Source: Aphodosoma sp045600865
GTDB lineage: Bacteria > Bacteroidota > Bacteroidia > Bacteroidales > Paludibacteraceae
Direction of reading: 5' to 3'
Assembly (NCBI GenBank): GCA_045600865.1
Contig: JAZRYS010000147.1
Span: 9,505-73,504 of the forward strand
Length of the DNA stretch: 64,000 nucleotides
The first letter of the stretch is position 1, and every line of letters begins with the position of its first letter. The position numbers and the translations under genes were made by a program. This document shows positions 60,701 through 64,000 of this stretch, one piece after another. Under the pieces are notes generated by a model. It was not told the DNA's origin. It was given only the letters and a program-made list of their open reading frames with translations, and did no database searches.

Positions 60701-62201
60701 ATCGTGGACTGCACAATCTGTCATCTTTACAGACGTTCCTGCAGGTGCCCGGATGGCATTCTGTTATTCTGGTGCTACCGCTTCTTCGTATTACTCATTC
60801 ATCGATGAAGTCCGCATTTCACGTCTCATAGCAGGATCTGTCTATAACGACACCATCTGCCAGAAAGACAACTACATGAAGCACGGATTCTCTGTCGCGA
60901 ACTCAAGTATTGCTCTTGGTGACAATACCTTCACACGTATTGCCCAGGGAGCTACAGACGACACTCTCCTCACCGCCCATGTCTATCGTCTCGACAACAT
61001 CGCTGTCGTCACAGAAGACACAGTCTGCGCCGGAATGCCTTACACCTCTGGTATGTGGAACATTCCAAGACCTTCTACACGTCTCTACCGCAGCACATTC
61101 CGTGGCGCTTCGTCTTGCGGTTGCGACTCGACGGTAGAATTGCACCTGGTTGTCACACCTGTCACGACTGTCACCATCGACACTATATGCAATGGTGGAT
61201 CATACGTATTCCACGACACTACGATAACCAACCCAGGTAAATACATTTACTCTTACATCAACAACCAGGGTTGCACATGTACGGACACCCTTTATCTGAT
61301 GGTAATACAAGATTCCATAATCGACGAAGTTTCCATCTGCCATAATGAGTTGCCTTATCACTGGCGCGGACAGGACATCACCACCGGTGGTCGTCATACC
61401 ATGCAGCTTGTGGGTCCTCGAGGTTGCCCTCAGACAGCTATACTCGACCTTACCGTCTTTGCAACCGACACGACCATAAATATCGCCATCTGCCAGGGTG
61501 GCCGTGCAGTAGTGGTTGACACAACCATTACTACTGCCGGCACATACACCATAAACCGCATTCACCCTGTCGGTGGCTGCATGGTGACATACCATGTCAA
61601 CGCAACTGTTGCTCCGGTTGTTCCTGTTGATGTCTATGACATTGTATGCGAAGGTTATACATACACAGGCAATGGAATAAACAACCTGCCAGTATCCGCC
61701 GACACTACAGTAACGGTAACAAGACGTACTGTTGACGCTCAATGCGATTCTGCAACAAACGTACATATTCATTACATACCAACCGTCTATAATGAAATCT
61801 ATGAGACGATTACAAAGGGCGAGACTTATCGCTTCAATGGTACAGACCTCACCGAAAGTGGCGAATATACCGATACGTTCCATACCGCTGAATATAACTG
61901 CGACTCAATCGTAACACTCCATCTCACGGTAAAGGATGGAACCGCCGTGAATGACATATTCGACATTTCGATAGATATTGTTCCTAACCCTGTAACGGCT
62001 GGCACAACAGCATTCATCTATGGCGATTTCACAGATGTCGTCAGGGTTGAGGTCATCAACGGCATGGGTCAGGTTATCCAGACATTTGTTCCTACAACCT
62101 ACCCTATCGAGGTTTCCAACATGACAGCCTCCGGACTCTACAACATCCGCCTCACCACCTCCGACGGTCACGTCTTCATACAGAAACTGATAGTCAAGTA
62201 A
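51786..62201 (+). CDS. Giant FN3/jelly-roll repeat protein with T9SS sorting domain
   Basis: 3471 residues with a signal peptide (~1-23, ending VNAQ). I count 12 fibronectin type III-like domains, each opening near a Cys-x(2)-Pro-like word (CKTPENL, CIRPEDF, CIPPTDA, CSRPTNG, CLPPAIS), and 11 jelly-roll domains with a PYTENF/PYSEDFES-type start and an IDDVSI end; the ninth FN3 runs straight into the tenth. From ~3018 seven Cys-bearing beta repeats follow (TIDTICNGGSY, EVSICHNELPY, NIAICQGGRA), then a ~75-residue T9SS C-terminal domain (SIDIVPNPV, GMGQVIQTF, GLYNIRLTT). No catalytic domain seen. Likely a secreted adhesin or matrix protein. It is one unbroken frame of 10.4 kb. Confidence 0.92.
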   Translation: MKKILLFFFLMVAISLRFTVNAQTCKTPENLSISGLSSTSATLLWYLSVDGDVPSSYFFRLSTPNSVVYTDSNLVVASQSYTMTNLTANTTYIVELGSTCNTSHSGISDVATFTFTTPCGIQPAPYTENFDLAVPSCTYSSNAVWANGGRSGKCVTLTTTASDQAYFIFPELNLISDNIEVGIWLKANSVYGGNVPFYIGIITDPSDVEGSFESLYNGQLTTTTWTEVRMNTSATGGANPSTMIAVVFPQGLDRTIYIDDVSIHVIPTCIRPEDFTISNVTATSATFSWTTTNASSVKLYLSSDVDTRTIIANTNPYTITDLVPNTDYTFRVRAICSATDSSELNPITLTAHTECIAADSALFLQGFETLTTPNALPDCWHEGWWTKPAGNTKAFPFATVNDRAHTGSRSMTLVQQTAGSVAYLSSQALPFDQSGKYTLSVWIYRQEASTAQTEGLKFWVSPYSDDTTGATFLGYIPRHYLAAPVEHTPNEWYNYEFIINTTGDKYVIVEGVSQNGAPVYFDDLRVRLTPSCFRVSNVQFGTANHNSIGMTWTPGMNEQQWIISYSLNDGAFITDTVSSPAFTVQNLTPATTYDIEGTITSLCGPGDMSDPVSFNSYFVTTCEPLSVLPYSCGFETEELSSAANPLPLCWSRYNDASGSNNIYPMAASSATNSYSGNGYLRFMPTTTSTDYGEHQVAVLPLLNTTLYPISTLRLIMYGQATTINPAPMVFVGVMTDPTDFSTFVVTDSFYVGTTEYMRHEGRFTNYTGNGKYVAFYTRRVNTSFLSLNIDDVRLEVIPACPDLDGNGAIISDLTDHNAKVTVSDLTATTWSIAYGVAGTPLAACTVIDTITAPSIILNNLNPQTTYVVYTRRRCGTLLGSWSSAVTFRTACGAVTAPYSDDFESYPAGQLSGCYFVAADNQYLDVFTSGGSYNHTAGGSKGLSSSHNATNPSAATLNGEMTAAIYIYLEAGHSYEISMYARAGSGSSYRLSFVNGTNSANLSTLSSSVVNTNSWSRYNGFFTPVSSGNYYLGVRSSSFDEGFEYAPFLDDISIREVSCIPPTDAIVSQLGSTTATINFTSQASAWDIAVSSSPINTLGSVSGDIYRDTITSTTVSLSNLAANTTYYYTIRTICGANDASDWMTPQSFHTRCTTANVPYSEDFEIPTNVTCWTPLNGIGSVTYETSTHSSGSASMRVAAASAVSPEFNVATLEPYMLTGWAYSNTDSATFSIGVITDPDNGDTYESLTDVIVSPANTWIDFTAYFNILNDPGYAEYYNSRYIVIATSSNTIFFDDLNLGNASTCSRPTNGVISSITDNSVTADWTENGSATQWQLYAVRNDGSITSQVVSSHPCTLSGLNTATDYSLFVRSICSSNDTSLAYKIGDFRTDCGYVIAPYTEDFESFTVGQTPTCWDISASDQTITYTNHPDYLWGVYSSRGNKSIRMYDAMSSTGDVIIFTPEIVLPQGANYDFRYDYCHQSTTADLVVGIRRHRQTTFTTIAVHEMNGMTDAATPTSFITGSYGLQAYVGDTVQFMFYGQTGYDPGSTWIDNVRVRQLSDCSEITAVSVQNTTATEMEIAFADTAMTHNAWQYAVVQHGRNVSSATPVDITAKTFTVTDLNPATTYDIYVRAVCPGNDYSTWVSVTQKTAALPAVLPYITDFSNASQNEEWKLLGDGANYFTFGTNSNATFGNGTHAMYVTDGTTYGYNVGSSSITGIARLFDFDESTYTIEFDWKCSGGQYSFDYTRFFLAPSYADLLPTYTTSQVYRYYSWPDNLIPLDGDTYHSMVEGGIQHVSEIIDMTGRAGEYYLVYIWVNDGSGGDNYPLSVGNLSVAELTCEPVVNLHIDENSISHNTVTATLNNPNVGSDIRWAVSTSSLITDSVASGLIQGTTVTVNGLQPSTRYHLFVRAECSSINCSPWVSVPFQTECAAVNTFPLTESFEDLTFPPVCWTMTTLKSVTESHGVVDGRWIQENRNAHSGTKSAGLEGTQRTSALLSTPAISLDPTREYHVSFWLMQSGSSWNDDEVNVYVGPNPDSKNGATRLAHYVIYNSSRTGNGLAFFDLDLPAGLDGEYYVMFEANYVSNGYIYLDDVTVDIYPPCRNITTLPSVVATTSSTVSLTIPIGIRTNIKYGIAPYSATSQPSQIFATQTTNTGDVTFTGLTPGTSYSVYVRGYCADGDSTSWSNPVTITTKANDCFAPENIHIDGLISDASATIAWDIVPNVTSYQCILNDGNTLDTTSVTQTQITYQSLTPKTDYTLMVRGFCGTNDTTDWSTFTFRTLSTPATVPYITGFEPTDDNSLWQAYPSGYSSNFIIGRDAEAHSSGTRGLYISSDGRSYSQVAPTNPTPQYGVNLYGVTYYTRTLYFPAAGNYEVSFDWKSDPVAGLSYEAYGRAFLAPPTATLPIDNDLYKRNIPEGSYAIGTNLDDSRTWQRTSSIVSIDQPQYLNLVFMWFAQNTNGYCSPEHVSDMPLAIDNVSVNEVSCLPVTSVVALSVYDTVATVLISHPEPVDVEYALMTTYSLDSLDVTTVSTTSLRDTIVLNGLQPSTDYYFVARQRCNATDSSSWRVLNFRTTATPAALPYICDFEDDDENANWNYTQEGQPNQFVIGTGTSFGGTHSLYISNDGSTYHFDTTALSFGYAHRIINLPAGLYEYSYDWMCYGEDRDDGARVFLIPADALLFAGSWLYGLSWASVPKNAIALDGGFMYNTTAYNNHSGSFTITEEKLYNIVIAWRSGTNGGYNPPLSIDNINISPVTCLPPAISLIDETLSENSASFAVTNVNNGSSLVYALSTTDNVEDAFFYDTLAYRAQDTITLTGLNASSTYYINVRSLCSDDDISYWTPLRFKTLCGMVTQFPYAENFENLTASNGYILNASSAFCWSSINAASAKPYYNITSAQHYEGSNSLRMASSSTSALYMLLPEMNDLNNLYLTFKAMYDNTSASAGTLAVGYLTDPEDGSSFVTLQNIARTTSWTAQSVIFTDVPAGARMAFCYSGATASSYYSFIDEVRISRLIAGSVYNDTICQKDNYMKHGFSVANSSIALGDNTFTRIAQGATDDTLLTAHVYRLDNIAVVTEDTVCAGMPYTSGMWNIPRPSTRLYRSTFRGASSCGCDSTVELHLVVTPVTTVTIDTICNGGSYVFHDTTITNPGKYIYSYINNQGCTCTDTLYLMVIQDSIIDEVSICHNELPYHWRGQDITTGGRHTMQLVGPRGCPQTAILDLTVFATDTTINIAICQGGRAVVVDTTITTAGTYTINRIHPVGGCMVTYHVNATVAPVVPVDVYDIVCEGYTYTGNGINNLPVSADTTVTVTRRTVDAQCDSATNVHIHYIPTVYNEIYETITKGETYRFNGTDLTESGEYTDTFHTAEYNCDSIVTLHLTVKDGTAVNDIFDISIDIVPNPVTAGTTAFIYGDFTDVVRVEVINGMGQVIQTFVPTTYPIEVSNMTASGLYNIRLTTSDGHVFIQKLIVK

Positions 62202-62241
62202 AATTCCCCGTGCGCAAGTGGTGTACACGAGAAAAGGAATT

Positions 62242-62274
62242 GGGCTGACTCCTTGCAAAGGGTCAGCCCTTTTT
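62242..62274 (+). terminator. Terminator after the giant gene
   Basis: Arms 62242-62250 and 62261-62269 (GGGCTGAC with its complement, plus one G-T pair) and a run of five T. Confidence 0.85.
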
Positions 62275-62323
62275 CTTGCCTTCGGAATTATGAACATGCG
62301 AAACATGAGTGATTTTATAATGC

Positions 62324-62398
62324 AATTCGGCGAATGTAATCGCCGAATTCAATGTAATATGGCGATTAAAATCGCTGAATTTAATATAATTCGGCGAT
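62324..62398. repeat. Alternating TTCGGCGA array upstream of the second DUF4143 ATPase
   Basis: Cores AATTCGGCGA (62324-62333), TCGCCGAATT (62340-62349), ATGGCGAT (62359-62366, degenerate), ATCGCTGAATT (62371-62381, one change) and AATTCGGCGAT (62388-62398) alternate in orientation at 7-10 base gaps. The array ends 88 bases before a promoter box. Confidence 0.8.
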
Positions 62399-62486
62399 TT
62401 GAAAATAATAAAACGCTATATATTAGACATATAATATAATATAATAAAATACACCATAAATCAAGTGTTATATGATGGAAAATTTG

Positions 62487-62494
62487 TAACTTTG
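62487..62494 (+). promoter_or_regulatory. -7 promoter box TAACTTTG (second DUF4143 ATPase)
   Basis: TAACTTTGCAG, 23 bases before the start codon. Confidence 0.75.
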
Positions 62495-62517
62495 CAGACG
62501 AAAAACTGAAGACAAAT

Positions 62518-63651
62518 ATGGTGATAAAAAGAATTATTGAGCAAGAGATAAAGAGGTTGATGAACCATGGAAAAGTGATAAGCTTGATGGGAGCGAGGCA
62601 GACAGGCAAGACTACACTCATAAAAGAAATTGCAAAGAAGGAAAAAGATGTTGTATGGATGAATGCCGATGACATGACAGTAAGAAATCTGCTGGCAGAG
62701 GTCAGCGTTGCCAAATTCAGAAGTATCATAGGAAGCAACAGGTTATTGGTCGTTGACGAAGCTCAGAGGATAGAGGACATCGGAATAAAGATGAAACTCA
62801 TAACCGGCAACATTGATAATGTCCAGGTAATTCTGACTGGCAGCTCGTCGTTAGACTTATCCAATAAGATTAATGAGCCATTGACAGGCAGGAAACGTGA
62901 GTTCAGGCTTTATCCATTGTCTTTTGGCGAGATGGCTGCACATCATGGAGTCATGGAGGAGATACAACATTTAAAAATGAGGTTGATATATGGTGCTTAT
63001 CCGGAAGTTGTCTGCAATCCGGGAGATGAGAAAGAAGTGTTGATGCAACTGGCAGACAGCTATCTATACAAAGACATATTGGAGTGGGAAAAAATCAAAA
63101 AGTCGGACAAACTGACAAAACTGCTGCAGGCTTTGGCTTTTCAGGTCGGTTCGGAAGTATCATATTCAGAGATTGGAAAGTTTGTCGGGTTAGACAATAG
63201 TACTGTGGAAAAATACATCACCATGTTGGAACAGGCGTATGTGATATTCAGAGTGGGATCGTGGAGCAGGAATCTCAGAAACGAGTTGAAATTTGCCAAG
63301 AAGGTCTATTTCTATGACAACGGAATACGAAATGCCGTCATACAGAACTTTGCAGACACTGATATGAGACAGGACATTGGCGCATTGTGGGAAAACTATA
63401 TGATCAGCGAGTTGAAAAAGAAAATCGATTACGAGCGGGGATATGGCAAAATCTATTTCTGGAGGACAACTACAAACAAGGAGATAGACTTCTTGGAAGA
63501 AAACGATGGGAAAATCACTGCCTTTGAGTTCAAATGGAATTCAAAAAAGAGAGGTAGAAAACAAAATGAGTTTCTCAATGCATACCCAAATGCCACATTA
63601 GAAACCATAACGCCCGATAACTATTACGAGTATCTGGTTTTTATGCAATAA
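62518..63651 (+). CDS. AAA (AAA_14) ATPase with C-terminal DUF4143 domain
   Basis: 377 residues. P-loop GARQTGKTT (25-33), Walker B LLVVDEAQ, sensor-like VILTGSSSLDL, then a helix-turn-helix region (~218-240, VSYSEIGKFVGLDNSTVEKY in part). DUF4143 ends with KEIDFLEEN..ITAFEFKWN, an E-x-D..E-x-K arrangement like the PD-(D/E)xK nuclease fold. It has its own promoter and an upstream array of alternating repeats, and stands alone. It is a different subgroup from the 35-kb copy. Function in the cell not established; DNA binding is plausible. Confidence 0.88.
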   Translation: MVIKRIIEQEIKRLMNHGKVISLMGARQTGKTTLIKEIAKKEKDVVWMNADDMTVRNLLAEVSVAKFRSIIGSNRLLVVDEAQRIEDIGIKMKLITGNIDNVQVILTGSSSLDLSNKINEPLTGRKREFRLYPLSFGEMAAHHGVMEEIQHLKMRLIYGAYPEVVCNPGDEKEVLMQLADSYLYKDILEWEKIKKSDKLTKLLQALAFQVGSEVSYSEIGKFVGLDNSTVEKYITMLEQAYVIFRVGSWSRNLRNELKFAKKVYFYDNGIRNAVIQNFADTDMRQDIGALWENYMISELKKKIDYERGYGKIYFWRTTTNKEIDFLEENDGKITAFEFKWNSKKRGRKQNEFLNAYPNATLETITPDNYYEYLVFMQ

Positions 63652-63668
63652 CTTACCTACTACCTCTG

Positions 63669-63795
63669 TTTTCCCATTGTTTTCCCATTTTTTCCCATCG
63701 CCGCCCATTCAGATGGGAAGTAATGGGAGAAAAAAAGACCTTGGTAGGACGATGGAAGGACGGTGAATGGGAGACGTATGGGAGACGCTTCGGCA
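63669..63795. repeat. CCCAT / ATGGGA periodic element
   Basis: Four TTTTCCCAT-like words at 10-11 base spacing (63669-63709) turn into ATGGGA words (63713, 63723, 63767, 63778) with the complementary sense. The layout resembles the elements at 24.5 and 39.75 kb, but the words are different. Confidence 0.55.
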
Positions 63796-63811
63796 ACATT
63801 TGGGCAACGTC

Positions 63812-63963
63812 GTCCTTTCAGGACTTTTTCATGCGGCTGGTTTGATTGCAAAATATGAGTAATTCAAGTTTCGCAAGTATTAGCCCTGAAAGGGCGGCAC
63901 ATACCAGCGCAGGGCGTGAGCCCTGTGTATGAGGTTGTTATCCTGGTTAAGTCCTGTAAGGAC
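63812..63963. repeat. Multi-hairpin dispersed repeat (CCTGAAAGGGC type)
   Basis: Four small perfect hairpins: GTCCT/AGGAC (63812-63824), GCCCT/AGGGC (63883-63895), CAGGGC/GCCCTG (63910-63925) and GTCCT/AGGAC (63951-63963). The phrase CCAGCGCAGGGCGTGAGCCC is of a kind I know as a widespread bacterial intergenic repeat. No transposase is seen in the window. Confidence 0.65.
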
Positions 63964-64000
63964 GACACATTTATTTTCACCGTACGTACCATCTAAATGT

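Noticed and set aside
61200..61883. 227-codon minus-strand frame inside the giant gene
   Set aside because: It is antisense to the Cys-repeat region, Cys- and Val-rich by mirror codon use, and resembles no family.
51786..62201. Frameshift or fusion of several genes in the 10.4-kb frame
   Set aside because: One signal peptide, one C-terminal sorting domain and regular repeats without interruption indicate a single gene.

Overview
The window looks like chromosomal DNA of a Bacteroidales bacterium (Bacteroidota), probably an uncultured host-associated relative of Prevotella, Porphyromonas or Paludibacter. The evidence is: nineteen TAnnTTTG promoter boxes of the Bacteroidota type upstream of genes; A-rich start regions that mostly lack Shine-Dalgarno sequences; secreted proteins ending in type IX secretion (T9SS) sorting domains; families typical of this phylum (DUF4831, DUF6029, DUF4249, Omp28, HU-SPOR); and a BspA-like leucine-rich repeat protein. 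I see no phage, integrase, transposase, CRISPR array or rRNA.

Layout. 1-15.6 kb: threonine catabolism pair (kbl, cut by the window edge, and tdh), a Cys/His-rich lipoprotein, a single-domain voltage-gated channel with a beta-barrel partner, rpsF-rpsR-rplI, a DivIC/FtsB-like protein, an RluA pseudouridine synthase, an outer-membrane barrel, a CotH-kinase surface protein, a YDG-repeat T9SS protein, and a tsaE-nfnA-nfnB run. 15.6-24.4 kb: a tight seven-gene operon from one promoter: a GH16-like pseudoenzyme, DAHP synthase, a TlpA thioredoxin, a DUF6029 protein, an Omp28-like thioredoxin lipoprotein, a TonB-dependent receptor and a DUF4249 lipoprotein. 24.4-34.9 kb: tRNA-His, an AlkD-like HEAT protein, HU-SPOR, pssA, rpsP, a surface-polysaccharide cluster (EpsG-like polymerase, four glycosyltransferases, WbqC), ilvE and gap.

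34.9-43.3 kb: a first AAA/DUF4143 ATPase behind a triple 23-bp repeat, a large LRR protein made of 69-bp DNA repeats, an intergenic repeat zone, a Ca/Na antiporter, a CtpA protease, a dCMP deaminase and two identical tRNA-Asn genes. 43.3-50 kb: a probable minus-strand operon radical SAM-cysS-mazG-DUF4831-uvrA. 50-64 kb: a small lipoprotein, a SUMF1-fold lipoprotein, a 3471-residue T9SS adhesin-like protein, a second AAA/DUF4143 ATPase behind an alternating TTCGGCGA array, and two repeat elements at the right end.

Most interesting to me: (1) two unrelated-looking AAA/DUF4143 ATPase genes each sit behind their own short repeat array with a shared TTCGGC core, directly after the terminator of the preceding gene; (2) strong Shine-Dalgarno sequences only in front of rpsR and rplI, in a phylum whose ribosomes hide the anti-Shine-Dalgarno in a pocket that contains bS18; (3) a cytoplasmic GH16-fold protein whose three catalytic acids are all replaced; (4) a dispersed intergenic element present at about 24.6 and 39.8 kb; (5) the outer-membrane thiol-redox-like operon.
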